Source of the DNA: Crassaminicella profunda
Lineage (GTDB): Bacteria > Bacillota > Clostridia > Peptostreptococcales > Thermotaleaceae
Length of the DNA: 64,000 nt
NCBI RefSeq assembly: GCF_019884785.1
Contig: NZ_CP082326.1
Span: 1,481,355 to 1,545,354, forward strand
Direction of reading: 5' to 3'
Shown: positions 1 to 8,672 of the stretch, piece after piece
Layout: the number at the start of each line of letters is the position of its first letter
Position numbering within the stretch: position 1 is the stretch's first letter
The notes under the pieces: model-generated
What the model saw: only the letters and a program-made list of their open reading frames with translations
Databases searched by the model: none
What the model was told of the DNA's origin: nothing
Program-made: the position numbers and the translations under genes

Positions 1-1
1 A

Positions 2-364
2 TGGGGATGTTATATGATTAAGTTTAACAAGTTGAATAGTTATCTTCTTCTTTTAGCTATTTTTTTATATATAGCTGCCCATAAAGAGCAAAGAGTTGCA
101 GCTTTTATTTTTATGAAGGAAATTACGCAAAAAAAACAGCATTTATTATGTAATAGTGTATTAAGTACAAAATATTTAACAGCAGTAAAAAGTGCATCTG
201 TAAAGGATGTGATGAATCAGTTTGTTCCAAGAAAATATCATATTATTACAGTTATGGATACACGGTGCAATGTGATTGGTGTATTAACAGAAAATGATGT
301 CTTTAATGGGATGGTCAAATATGGATTACATGCTTCTTTGGAAAAGTTGTTAATGGGAGAGTAA
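2..364 (+). CDS. spoIVFB: SpoIVFB-like M50 site-2 protease, C-terminal part (5' truncated by window)
   Basis: The reading frame is open to the window edge, so this is the 3' end of a longer gene. It starts in a membrane segment (NSYLLLLAIFLYIAAHKE) that matches the last transmembrane region of SpoIVFB-type intramembrane proteases. A CBS-type domain follows, with VKDVMNQF, YHIITVMD and VIGVLTENDVFN. In the family, SpoIVFB is the membrane metalloprotease that cleaves pro-SigK in the mother cell, and the CBS domain senses ATP. The HExxH active site lies upstream of the window and cannot be checked. In Bacillus this gene precedes rplU; here it precedes the TIGR03960 gene, a common clostridial order. 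Confidence 0.8.
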   Translation, partial: WGCYMIKFNKLNSYLLLLAIFLYIAAHKEQRVAAFIFMKEITQKKQHLLCNSVLSTKYLTAVKSASVKDVMNQFVPRKYHIITVMDTRCNVIGVLTENDVFNGMVKYGLHASLEKLLMGE

Positions 365-470
365 AATGGTAGAATAGTAATGCAAAACTTTAGAGCAAAA
401 TAAGGTATTTATGTGAAGAAGTATACAAATAATACAAAAGAGATTGAAATGCGAATTAGGAGGACAGAGG

Positions 471-2318
471 ATGAACAAGGAAGTCTTAGAAGACTTATTA
501 TTTCAAGTTGAAAAACCTGCGAGGTACATAGGTAGAGAAATTAATGCAGTAAATAAATCACTAGACCAAGTTGAAGTGAGATTTGGATTTGCATTTCCAG
601 ATATATATGAAGTGGGAATGTCTCATTTAGGAATGCATATTTTATATAATCTCCTTAATAGTAAAGACGATATATATTGTGAAAGAATTTTTTCACCATG
701 GGTGGATATGGAAGAAAAATTAAGAAAAAAAAATATGTCTCTATTTACCCTTGAAACGCATACGGCTATAGAAGAGTTGGATTTTGTTGGATTTACGTTA
801 CAATATGAACTAAGTTATACAAATATATTGAATATACTAGACTTGGGAAATATCCCCATTAGAAAAGAAAATAGGCAAGAAAAATTCCCATTTATTATTG
901 CAGGAGGACCATGTGCATATAATCCAGAACCCCTTGCGGATATTGTAGATATATTCGTATTAGGGGAAGGAGAAGAAGTACTATTAGAAATAATAGATTG
1001 TTATAAAGAATGGAAAAGAAAAGCAGAACCTAAAACAAAATTTTTAGAAAATATTTGTCATATTGAAGGGGTATATATTCCATCCCTTTATGACATAACA
1101 TATCATGAGGATGCTACTATAAAAGCTTTTATATCTAAAAAAGAAGTTTATCCTAAAACAATTTCTAAAAGAATTATTAAAGATTTAGATGATGTTTATT
1201 ACCCTGATAAAGTGATTGTTCCATTTATCAATGTAGTACATGAGCGAGCTATGGTAGAAATTTTCAGGGGATGTACAAGAGGCTGTAGATTTTGCCAAGC
1301 AGGAATCATCTATAGGCCTGTGAGGGAAAGATCTCTTGATAAAGTGAAAGAATTAGCTCATGAGTTGATAAGGACTACTGGATATGAAGAATTATCTCTT
1401 GCATCACTCAGCACAAGCGATTATTCAGAAATAAAACCATTAACAAGGCATTTGATTGATGAGTATGGTAGCAAGAAGATTGGTTTGTCTTTACCATCTT
1501 TAAGATTAGATAAATTCCCATTAGAGGTGATTGAAGAAATTCAAAAGGTTAGAAAAACAGGACTTACATTTGCACCAGAGGCTGGAACGCAAAGACTTAG
1601 AGACGTTATTAATAAAGGAATTACAGAAAAGGATTTAATGGATGCAATGGAGAATGCATTTGCTCTTGGATGGAATAATGTAAAGCTGTATTTTATGATA
1701 GGACTTCCAACAGAAACATATGAAGATTTAGATGGTATTGCACATCTTGCAAAAAAGGTTGTGGATGCATATTATCATACACCGAAAGAAAAAAGAGGAC
1801 GAGGATTAAATATTACTGTTAGTACATCTAATTTTGTACCAAAGCCTTTTACACCTTTTGAGTGGTATCCACAGGATACTATTGAAAACCTTCGACAAAA
1901 ACAGAACTATTTAAAAGAAAAGTTAAGACACAAAAATATAAAATATAACTATCACGATGCAAAAACAAGCTTTTTAGAGGCTATATTTGCAAGAGGCGAT
2001 AGAAGATTAGGGGAAGCATTAATAAGAGGATGGGAAAAGGGATGTAAATTTGATGGATGGGGAGACTTTTTTGAATACGAAAAATGGATGGAAACTTTTG
2101 AGGAATGTAATATAGATCCAAAATTCTATGCCAATAGAGAGAGAAGTTATGAAGAAGTACTTCCGTGGGATTTTATTGATATAGGTGTAACGAAAAAGTT
2201 CTTAATCAATGAAAATGAAAAAGCAAAAAAAGGAGATTTAACCCATGATTGTAGAATAAGCTGTACAGGTTGTGGTATGAATCATAGTTTTATAGGTGGT
2301 GATGTATGTAATGTATAA
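471..2318 (+). CDS. TIGR03960 family B12-binding-domain/radical SAM protein
   Basis: A 615-residue protein. The N-terminal third (GFAFPDIYEVGMSHLGMHILY) resembles the B12-binding-like half of the family. A radical SAM core follows with the cluster motif RGCTRGCRFCQAG (CxxxCxxC) near residue 275, then LTFAPEAGTQRLR and a C-terminal SCTGCG motif. The family is conserved in clostridia; its substrate is unknown, but it is nearly always paired with a TIGR03936 protein and RNase G, which suggests an RNA-linked role. Start chosen at ATG 471, eight bases after AGGAGG (458-463); an in-frame ATG at 444 lacks a good ribosome site. It overlaps the next gene by eight bases. Confidence 0.9.
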   Translation: MNKEVLEDLLFQVEKPARYIGREINAVNKSLDQVEVRFGFAFPDIYEVGMSHLGMHILYNLLNSKDDIYCERIFSPWVDMEEKLRKKNMSLFTLETHTAIEELDFVGFTLQYELSYTNILNILDLGNIPIRKENRQEKFPFIIAGGPCAYNPEPLADIVDIFVLGEGEEVLLEIIDCYKEWKRKAEPKTKFLENICHIEGVYIPSLYDITYHEDATIKAFISKKEVYPKTISKRIIKDLDDVYYPDKVIVPFINVVHERAMVEIFRGCTRGCRFCQAGIIYRPVRERSLDKVKELAHELIRTTGYEELSLASLSTSDYSEIKPLTRHLIDEYGSKKIGLSLPSLRLDKFPLEVIEEIQKVRKTGLTFAPEAGTQRLRDVINKGITEKDLMDAMENAFALGWNNVKLYFMIGLPTETYEDLDGIAHLAKKVVDAYYHTPKEKRGRGLNITVSTSNFVPKPFTPFEWYPQDTIENLRQKQNYLKEKLRHKNIKYNYHDAKTSFLEAIFARGDRRLGEALIRGWEKGCKFDGWGDFFEYEKWMETFEECNIDPKFYANRERSYEEVLPWDFIDIGVTKKFLINENEKAKKGDLTHDCRISCTGCGMNHSFIGGDVCNV

Positions 2319-3027
2319 AATAAGAATGAGATTTAGTAAGAAAGATTTTATGATATTTATCTCTCACTTAGACTTAGCAAGAGTGATGGAAAGAGCATTA
2401 AGAAGGGCGGAAGTTTCTCTTAGTTTTTCACAAGGGTTTAACCCTCATCCAAAGATTTCCTTTGCTACGGCACTAGCATTAGGGGTTTCAAGTGATGGAG
2501 AATATGTAGATGTAGAAATTGAAGAAAAAATAGATTTAAAAACATTCAAAGATAAAATAAATATGGAATTACCAGAGGGGATAGAAGTCATTCAATGTAA
2601 ATATATTGATGTGAAAAGTAAAGCCCTAATGGCTATTATTGAATACTCAACTTACATGGTAAGATGTTCTTTAAAAAATGATATAAGGGAAGAAGAATTA
2701 AAAGAAAACATCAGTGAGTTTATGAAAAATGAAGAAATTATTGTATATAAAACAATAAAGAAGAGGAATAAGGAGAGAAATAAAGAAATAAATATTAGAC
2801 CACTTATTAAAAAGATAGAGTTTATAAATAAGGGAAATGAGTATTGCGTTTTTAAAATGACTCTTGCTACAGGTAGTAGAGGGAATTTAAAGCCTGAAGT
2901 GGTTATGGAAAAGTTAAAGGATATAGGGAAAATGCCTATAGTATTAGAAACTGTTAGAATTCATAGATTAGATTTGTATGGGATGAAAGCTCATAAAATG
3001 ATTGAACCTTTAGAATTAAGTATATAG
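2311..3027 (+). CDS. TIGR03936 family (DUF2344) radical-SAM-associated protein
   Basis: A 238-residue protein with the family hallmarks KKDFMIFISHLDLARVMERA and SFSQGFNPHPKISFATAL. Family members sit next to, or are fused to, the TIGR03960 radical SAM protein and precede RNase G. Biochemical function is not established; an RNA-modification partner role is inference. Start taken as ATG 2311, nine bases after GGTGGTGA, overlapping the upstream stop codon (translational coupling). An alternative in-frame start at 2296 lies inside the upstream gene with no ribosome site. The C-terminal portion, rich in lysine and glutamate, is typical for the family. Confidence 0.88.
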   Translation: MYKIRMRFSKKDFMIFISHLDLARVMERALRRAEVSLSFSQGFNPHPKISFATALALGVSSDGEYVDVEIEEKIDLKTFKDKINMELPEGIEVIQCKYIDVKSKALMAIIEYSTYMVRCSLKNDIREEELKENISEFMKNEEIIVYKTIKKRNKERNKEINIRPLIKKIEFINKGNEYCVFKMTLATGSRGNLKPEVVMEKLKDIGKMPIVLETVRIHRLDLYGMKAHKMIEPLELSI

Positions 3028-3056
3028 ACTTTTATGAAATTAGGGGGATTGTTGGA

Positions 3057-4544
3057 ATGAATGAAATCATCGTCAATTCCAGTTTAAACCAAACTCGTGT
3101 TGCCATGCTTGAAGATGGCGAATTGGTGGAATTATATATTGAAAGAGAAAATAGTAAAAGAACAGTTGGGAATATTTATAAAGGTCGAATTACAAATGTT
3201 TTACCTGGTATGCAAGCAGCTTTTGTTGATATCGGATTGGAAAAGAATGCTTTCTTATTTGTAAAGGATGCAGTACCAGTTGAAATGTCTGGGAACAGAG
3301 ATGTATCTATAAGAGATGTGGTTAAAAATGGACAAGAAATTGTTGTACAAGTAACCAAAGAACCTATAGGCACAAAGGGCGCGAGAGTGACAACACATAT
3401 AACCCTTCCAGGAAGATATCTAGTTTTAATGCCGGATGTAGATTATATAGGTATTTCTAGAAGAATTAATAATGAAGATGAAAGAGAAAGATTAAGAAAA
3501 TTACTTGAGGGGTTAAAACCCAATAATATGGGAGTGATTGTTAGAACTGCAGGGGAAGGAAAAGAAGAAAAAGAATTGAAAGAAGACTTAAAATTTCTAT
3601 TAAAGTTATGGCAAAAAATTGATAAAGAGAAGAATCTAGGATTTGCTCCAAGGACTATTTATAGAGATTTAGACTTGATTCACAGAACTATAAGAGATAT
3701 GTTTACAAGTAGTATCCATAAATTGACGATTAATGATCAAGAAAAATATAAAAGTATCCTTGATTTAGTTGAACTTATTGCGCCTCATTTAAAGAGTAGA
3801 GTAGAATATTTCGAAATAGATATGGATATATTTGACTATTATAATCTAGAGAAAATGATCAACAATGCTATAGCAAGGAAAGTTTGGTTAAAAAGCGGTG
3901 GATATCTTATCATCGACCAAACAGAAGCTTTGACTGTAATTGATGTAAATACAGGGAAATATGTGGGAAGCATTGATCTTGAAGATACTGTTTTAAAAAC
4001 CAATAAAGAAGCTGCAGAAAAAATTGCTAAACAATTAAGATTGCGTGATATTGGTGGTATTATTATTGTAGATTTTATAGATATGAATAATGATGATGCA
4101 GAAAGAGAAGTATTAGATGTATTAGAGAAAGCCCTTGAGCGAGACAAGACAAAAACAAATGTTTTAGGAATCACACAATTAGGGCTCTTGGAGATGACTA
4201 GAAAAAAGATAAGAGGTAGAATTGGGTCAATTATGCAAAAGAAGTGTCCCTATTGTGAAGGGACGGGAAAAGTATTATCTGAATATACGGTGATTCAAAA
4301 TATAGAAAGAGAAGTAAAAAGAATTGCTGTACATACAAATGCTGAAGCTGTATGGATTGAAGTAGCTCCTTTAATAGAAGAATTTTTAAAAACAGATAAA
4401 AATCGATTTATTAAAGAATTAGAAGAAGTTTCTCATGTTAAAATATTTATACAAGGTGTAGATCATATACATGCTAATGATATAAATGTAAAATCAATGG
4501 GGAAACTTGATAAAATTAGAAGGTTACTAGAAGAAAACAAATGA
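3057..4544 (+). CDS. rng: Ribonuclease G (Rne/Rng family)
   Basis: A 495-residue endoribonuclease of the RNase E/G family. The S1 RNA-binding region is near residues 38-125 (GNIYKGRITNVLPGMQAAFVD). The catalytic core follows, with metal-binding aspartates in ALTVIDVNTGK and GGIIIVDFIDM, and the zinc-link cysteines KKCPYCEGTG near residue 400. It cleaves single-stranded RNA 5' ends in rRNA maturation and mRNA decay in the cytoplasm. Start ATG 3057 follows AGGGGGA. It completes the TIGR03960-TIGR03936-rng block. In most clostridia rplU-rpmA-obg comes next; here rplS does, so the downstream neighbourhood is rearranged. Confidence 0.92.
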   Translation: MNEIIVNSSLNQTRVAMLEDGELVELYIERENSKRTVGNIYKGRITNVLPGMQAAFVDIGLEKNAFLFVKDAVPVEMSGNRDVSIRDVVKNGQEIVVQVTKEPIGTKGARVTTHITLPGRYLVLMPDVDYIGISRRINNEDERERLRKLLEGLKPNNMGVIVRTAGEGKEEKELKEDLKFLLKLWQKIDKEKNLGFAPRTIYRDLDLIHRTIRDMFTSSIHKLTINDQEKYKSILDLVELIAPHLKSRVEYFEIDMDIFDYYNLEKMINNAIARKVWLKSGGYLIIDQTEALTVIDVNTGKYVGSIDLEDTVLKTNKEAAEKIAKQLRLRDIGGIIIVDFIDMNNDDAEREVLDVLEKALERDKTKTNVLGITQLGLLEMTRKKIRGRIGSIMQKKCPYCEGTGKVLSEYTVIQNIEREVKRIAVHTNAEAVWIEVAPLIEEFLKTDKNRFIKELEEVSHVKIFIQGVDHIHANDINVKSMGKLDKIRRLLEENK

Positions 4545-4593
4545 TTTATTTTGACAAAAAAAGAATAAATATAAAAGAATTATAAAATTTTTA

Positions 4594-4622
4594 TTGTAGT
4601 ATAGATTTAAATGTGTTATAAT
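4594..4622 (+). promoter_or_regulatory. SigA-type promoter for rplS
   Basis: TTGTAG (4594-4599) and TATAAT (4617-4622) are separated by 17 bases. The 5' leader of about 65 bases that follows contains a short palindrome, GGACGGTCC (4638-4646). A ribosomal-protein autoregulatory leader is possible but I cannot match it to a known family. Confidence 0.75.
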
Positions 4623-4695
4623 CATATCTGGTAATACGGACGGTCCTCTATTATAAGTTATAGTATGAACGTCTAGGAAGGAAGGAGGGGCAACT

Positions 4696-5040
4696 ATGGA
4701 TATTATAAAAGCGATTGAACAAGGACAACTTAAAACTGATCTTCCAGAATTTAATGTTGGGGATACTGTTAAAGTACACTTAAAGATTAAAGAGGGAAAC
4801 AGAGAAAGAGTTCAGGTGTTTGAAGGTTTTGTACTTAAAAGACAAAACGGTGGAGCTAGAGAAACTTTCACAGTAAGAAGAATTTCTTACGGAGTTGGTG
4901 TTGAGAGAACTTTACCATTACATTCACCAAAGATTGAGAAAATCGAAGTAGTTAGAAGAGGAAAAGTTAGAAGAGCAAAACTTAACTATATTCGTGAGTT
5001 AAGAGGAAAAGCTGCAAAAATTAAAGAGAAGAAGTTTTAA
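4696..5040 (+). CDS. rplS: 50S ribosomal protein L19
   Basis: A 114-residue protein with the L19 signature ([57 protein letters not shown]), full length for the family. L19 sits at the 30S-50S interface of the ribosome. Start ATG 4696 is seven bases after AAGGAGG. It has its own promoter and a strong terminator directly after the stop. In Firmicutes rplS is normally preceded by trmD and rimM; those are missing here, while the downstream order rbgA-rnhB is the usual one. Confidence 0.97.
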   Translation: MDIIKAIEQGQLKTDLPEFNVGDTVKVHLKIKEGNRERVQVFEGFVLKRQNGGARETFTVRRISYGVGVERTLPLHSPKIEKIEVVRRGKVRRAKLNYIRELRGKAAKIKEKKF

Positions 5041-5042
5041 TA

Positions 5043-5066
5043 AAAGGGACTGGATACAGTCCCTTT
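5043..5066 (+). terminator. Intrinsic terminator of rplS
   Basis: A 10 bp perfect stem, AAAGGGACTG / CAGTCCCTTT, with a GATA loop. The 3' arm ends in TTT and is followed by a short T-rich stretch. Confidence 0.85.
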
Positions 5067-5107
5067 GTTAATATATTGAAAAATACATAAAAAGTGTGGT
5101 GAAAGAT

Positions 5108-5977
5108 GTGCAGAAAATCAATTGGTATCCAGGACATATGAAGAAAACAAAAGAGTTGATTCAACAAAATCTAAAATTAGTGGATGTAGTGGTGGAATTG
5201 TTAGATGCTAGACTGCCTATTAGCAGTAGAAATCCTCAAATCGATGAGATTGTAGTAGGTAAACCTAGAGTAATTGTTTTAAATAAGAGTGACTTAGCAA
5301 ATAAAAAGGTTACAAATGAATGGATTGCATACTTCAAAAAAAGTGGAACCAATGCCATTGCAGTAAACTCAATGAATGGTTCAGGTTTAGATAAGCTTAT
5401 GACAGAGCTTGAAGAAACGGTTAAAGAGAAAATGGAAAAAAGAATAGAAAAGGGAATGAGAAAAAGACCTGTTCGCGCCATGATTGTGGGCATACCAAAT
5501 GTGGGTAAATCTTCAATCATTAATAGGCTTACTGGAAAGAAAAGCGCAAAGACAGGAGATAAGCCAGGAGTAACAAGAGGAAAACAATGGGTAAGATTAA
5601 AAGGAAATATTGAGCTATTAGATACGCCAGGTATTTTATGGCCTAAATTCGAAGATCAAAATGTAGGACTTAAATTGGCATTTACAGGTTCTATAAAAGA
5701 TGAAATACTTGACATAGAGACCATTGCATTAAGACTCATTGAATATCTTTGTGAGAAATACCCTAAATATATGATAGAACGATATAAACTGAAAGAGATT
5801 GAAGAAGATGGGTTAATGAATATGGAAAATATAGCAAAAAACAGAGGCTGTATTATGTCAGGTGGAAGAATTGATTATACGAGGGTAGCAAATATAGTAA
5901 TGGATGAATTTAGAAGCGCTAAGATAGGTAAGATTACCTTAGAAACACCTGAGGATTTAAGCACTATTGAAGAGTAG
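5108..5977 (+). CDS. rbgA: Ribosome biogenesis GTPase RbgA (YlqF)
   Basis: A circularly permuted GTPase needed for late 50S subunit assembly. The N-terminus INWYPGHMKKTKELI is the family signature. The G motifs appear in permuted order: NKSD (G4) near residue 60, then GIPNVGKSSIINRL (G1), a G2 threonine in GVTRGKQ, and DTPG (G3). Length of about 289 residues is normal. Start chosen at GTG 5108, six bases after GGTG; GTG 5096 is in frame but lacks a ribosome site. Downstream of rplS and upstream of rnhB, the usual Firmicutes order. Its stop codon lies inside a terminator hairpin. Confidence 0.93.
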   Translation: MQKINWYPGHMKKTKELIQQNLKLVDVVVELLDARLPISSRNPQIDEIVVGKPRVIVLNKSDLANKKVTNEWIAYFKKSGTNAIAVNSMNGSGLDKLMTELEETVKEKMEKRIEKGMRKRPVRAMIVGIPNVGKSSIINRLTGKKSAKTGDKPGVTRGKQWVRLKGNIELLDTPGILWPKFEDQNVGLKLAFTGSIKDEILDIETIALRLIEYLCEKYPKYMIERYKLKEIEEDGLMNMENIAKNRGCIMSGGRIDYTRVANIVMDEFRSAKIGKITLETPEDLSTIEE

Positions 5978-5990
5978 TGCTTTTATTTTT
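5959..5990 (+). terminator. Terminator overlapping the rbgA stop codon
   Basis: Stem AAGCACTA (5959-5966) / TAGTGCTT (5975-5982) followed by a T-rich tail. The stop codon TAG 5975-5977 is part of the 3' arm. Confidence 0.8.
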
Positions 5991-6018
5991 TATAAAAAAA
6001 CTGAGAGGAAAATGAAAT

Positions 6019-6828
6019 ATGAATTTTCAAAGTTTAAAAGTAAAAGAAATTAATCATTATATAGATCAAGTAAAGGTAGAAGAATATGTGAAGTATATAC
6101 CATTATTAGAAAATGATGAAAGAGAATCGGTTAAAAAAATAGGAAAAAAACTAGAAAAAAGGTATGCAAAGTTATTGGGTGAAAAAGAAAGAGTTCAAAA
6201 GTTATGGGTTTATGAAAATAAATTATTTGATGCTGGATATAAAATAATTGCAGGAATAGATGAAGCAGGACGTGGACCTTTAGCAGGACCTGTAGTAGCA
6301 GCAGCAGTTGTCTTGCCAGAAAATGTGTTTATAGAAGGAATTAATGATTCAAAGAAAATATCGTTAAAGAAAAGAGAAGTTTTATTTAAAATTATAACTC
6401 AAAAAGCACTAGGTATTGGTATTGGAATAATAGATAATGAAACTATCGATCAGATAAATATATTGAATGCAACGAAGATGGCTATGAAGCGGGCTGTTCA
6501 AAAACTTTCTAAATCTCCACAGTATTTATTAATAGATGCAGTGCATTTAGCCGATATAAATATAAAGCAGACTGGAATTAACAAGGGAGATAGTTTAAGT
6601 ATATCTATTGCTGCAGCTTCTATTATAGCTAAGGTAACAAGAGATAGAATAATGGACAGATTTCATAAAATATATCCTCAATATAGTTTTATTAATCATA
6701 AAGGATATGGGACAAAGGAGCATTATGAAAATATTCAAAAATATGGACTATCTCCAATTCATAGAAAGTCTTTTCTAAAAAATATAATAGGTGATAGGAA
6801 AAATGAAAATCAATCATGGAAACTATAA
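6019..6828 (+). CDS. rnhB: Ribonuclease HII
   Basis: A 269-residue RNase HII, which removes ribonucleotides and RNA from RNA-DNA hybrids. The type 2 RNase H motif GIDEAGRGPLAGPVVAA gives the catalytic Asp-Glu pair near residues 80-81. Further acidic residues lie in LLIDAVHL and in the IIAKVTRDR helix, and HKGYGTKEH is the usual C-terminal motif. The roughly 70-residue N-terminal helical extension is typical of Firmicutes RnhB. Start ATG 6019 follows GAGAGGA. It overlaps the start of the next gene by 26 bases, so the two are likely co-translated. Confidence 0.95.
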   Translation: MNFQSLKVKEINHYIDQVKVEEYVKYIPLLENDERESVKKIGKKLEKRYAKLLGEKERVQKLWVYENKLFDAGYKIIAGIDEAGRGPLAGPVVAAAVVLPENVFIEGINDSKKISLKKREVLFKIITQKALGIGIGIIDNETIDQINILNATKMAMKRAVQKLSKSPQYLLIDAVHLADINIKQTGINKGDSLSISIAAASIIAKVTRDRIMDRFHKIYPQYSFINHKGYGTKEHYENIQKYGLSPIHRKSFLKNIIGDRKNENQSWKL

Positions 6829-8257
6829 TTTTGGATTCTTAGGAAAAAACAATCAAGAGTTAAAAGTTGGGCAAATGATCAAAGGAAAGATTCAACAAAT
6901 TCTAAATGATGTACTTATTCTTGAACTGGAAAATGGGAAATTATTAGAGGCAAAAACCAATATTCCAATAGAAGCTCAAAAAAACAGTATTTTACAATTT
7001 CAAGTAAAATCAATCTATGAAAATCAAATAACCATTCAACCAATGATAGAGGAATTACAGCATAAAGAAGAAATTTCTACAGCAGAAAAGAAAATAATAG
7101 ATATGTTAAAAGCATTAAACATAAAATCAGGGGAAGAAGAAGTGGAATTGGTTAAAAAATTAATTGTTAATGAGATTCCAGTGAATAAGGAAAATCTAGA
7201 AAATATTATTCAATCGAAAACAAGTTTTGAGAAAATGGAAACACTTTTGAATGATAAATCAATCATTTCGAATGAAAAAATGTTAAACGAAAACATTCGA
7301 GAAGTACTAAAAAATTTATTAAATGTTGAAGATGTTATGAAAGAAAATGAATCAAGTAACCCTGAAAATGCAAAAAAACTAGCGACCAAAGATTCTAATC
7401 TATTAGAAATGAAAAAAAATATAATAGAAAAGGTTCATGAGGAATTATTCAATGGAAAAATAGCTCATTCAAAAAATATAAATGTCCATAATATGAATTT
7501 TGAAAAAATCATTTTTTTATTAAAAAACAATTTAAAGTTAAATATATCTAATGTGACAAATATCAATAATTTACTTTTGAATGATTTTACAATTACAAAG
7601 CAAATGGATGAGTTAGTAGGAGCTCTTTATAAGAATGAAGAAACAATTAGTCTAGGAAAAAGCCTTGAAAATATTTTCTCAAATATAAAGAATATGATTC
7701 TTGAAAAAAAGTTTGAACCTGTAGAAATTATGAAAGAAATTCATATAAAATTAGAGCTTGCAAAACAATCAATTGAAAATATAAGTTCAAAGGATAAGGG
7801 AGATATTTTAAACAATATAACAAACTTGAAAAATAGTTTAGAGTTTGTGGATAAATTGAATCAATTCCAGACTTATTTTCAAATACCTATATTTTTAGAT
7901 GATGAGAAAAAAAACTTAGATTTATATATTTCAAAGAATCATAAGAATAAAAAGAAAATCAATCCTAAAGATGTTAAAATACTTGTAGCACTAGATACAA
8001 AAACAATGGAGAAGATACAGGTTTTAATCGAGATTAAAGATAAGAATATTACTTGTAATTTTAAAGTAAAGACTGATGAAATAAAGAAAAAACTATTAGC
8101 ATTTGAAAATGATTTAAAAGAAACTTTGAAGCTTCTAGAATTTAAGGGAATTACTACAAAATATGTAGTTTCAAACATAGAGAAGAATATAATAGATGAA
8201 GATTTTAATAAAAAAGAAATGACTAAAAAAATACGTTTTATTGATTTGAAGGTGTGA
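6803..8257 (+). CDS. YlqG-like uncharacterised protein, FliK-like organisation
   Basis: A 484-residue acidic and lysine-rich protein with no recognisable enzyme motif. The N-terminal 60 residues (VGQMIKGKIQQILNDVLILEL) look like a small beta-barrel. The middle is low-complexity helical, and the C-terminal 100 residues (VALDTKTMEKIQVLIEIKDK) look like the globular C-terminal domain of flagellar hook-length control proteins. It sits between rnhB and a FlhB C-terminal-like gene, the position of ylqG in Bacillus, whose function is unknown. Start ATG 6803 follows AGGTGATAGG; GTG 6791 is in frame but overlaps the ribosome site. Its stop is four bases before the next gene. Confidence 0.7.
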   Translation: MKINHGNYNFGFLGKNNQELKVGQMIKGKIQQILNDVLILELENGKLLEAKTNIPIEAQKNSILQFQVKSIYENQITIQPMIEELQHKEEISTAEKKIIDMLKALNIKSGEEEVELVKKLIVNEIPVNKENLENIIQSKTSFEKMETLLNDKSIISNEKMLNENIREVLKNLLNVEDVMKENESSNPENAKKLATKDSNLLEMKKNIIEKVHEELFNGKIAHSKNINVHNMNFEKIIFLLKNNLKLNISNVTNINNLLLNDFTITKQMDELVGALYKNEETISLGKSLENIFSNIKNMILEKKFEPVEIMKEIHIKLELAKQSIENISSKDKGDILNNITNLKNSLEFVDKLNQFQTYFQIPIFLDDEKKNLDLYISKNHKNKKKINPKDVKILVALDTKTMEKIQVLIEIKDKNITCNFKVKTDEIKKKLLAFENDLKETLKLLEFKGITTKYVVSNIEKNIIDEDFNKKEMTKKIRFIDLKV

Positions 8258-8261
8258 TGCT

Positions 8262-8534
8262 ATGGAAAAAAAAGAAATGGCAGCAGCTATAAAATATGAT
8301 CAAGAAAAAACAGCAGCACCTGTTGTTGTTGCAAAAGGAGAAGGATATATTGCAAAAAAGATAAAAGAGATTGCTTCAGAAATGGATATTCCTACTTATA
8401 AGGATGAAAAACTTGTAAAACAATTAAATAACCTATCTATTGGAGAAGAAATACCACCAGAATTATATCAAGTAGTGGCAGAAATTTTAGCTTTTATCAT
8501 TCGATTAGATACAAAAGGAGAGACAGAAAGTTAG
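8262..8534 (+). CDS. FlhB C-terminal-like protein (EscU/YscU/HrcU family, YlqH-like)
   Basis: A 90-residue protein resembling only the cytoplasmic C-terminal domain of FlhB. FlhB autocleaves at NPTH; here the corresponding region reads TAAPVVVAKGEGYIAKKIKEIA, so the motif is lost. Stand-alone copies are common in Firmicutes beside rnhB, and the role is unknown, perhaps a decoy or switch for flagellar export. It directly follows the FliK-like gene, so the two probably act together. Its stop codon lies inside a terminator hairpin. Confidence 0.85.
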   Translation: MEKKEMAAAIKYDQEKTAAPVVVAKGEGYIAKKIKEIASEMDIPTYKDEKLVKQLNNLSIGEEIPPELYQVVAEILAFIIRLDTKGETES

Positions 8535-8546
8535 TCTCTCTTTTTT
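8518..8546 (+). terminator. Terminator at the end of the rnhB-ylqH transcript
   Basis: Stem GAGAGAC (8518-8524) / GTCTCTC (8534-8540) followed by six T. It overlaps the ylqH-like stop codon (8532-8534). Confidence 0.85.
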
Positions 8547-8672
8547 GTGGTAAAAAGATTTTTTTTCACAAAATTTTATAATGGTTGACAGTATTTTACA
8601 AAATTTTCAATGAAGTTTATTTAAAATAATATAAGGAGTATTATTAGGAAGGGATATGTGGAGGAAAATAAA

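Noticed and set aside
3176-4174. Long minus-strand open frames inside RNase G
   Set aside because: They mirror the coding frame of rng, have no ribosome sites, and the plus-strand protein is a clear family member.
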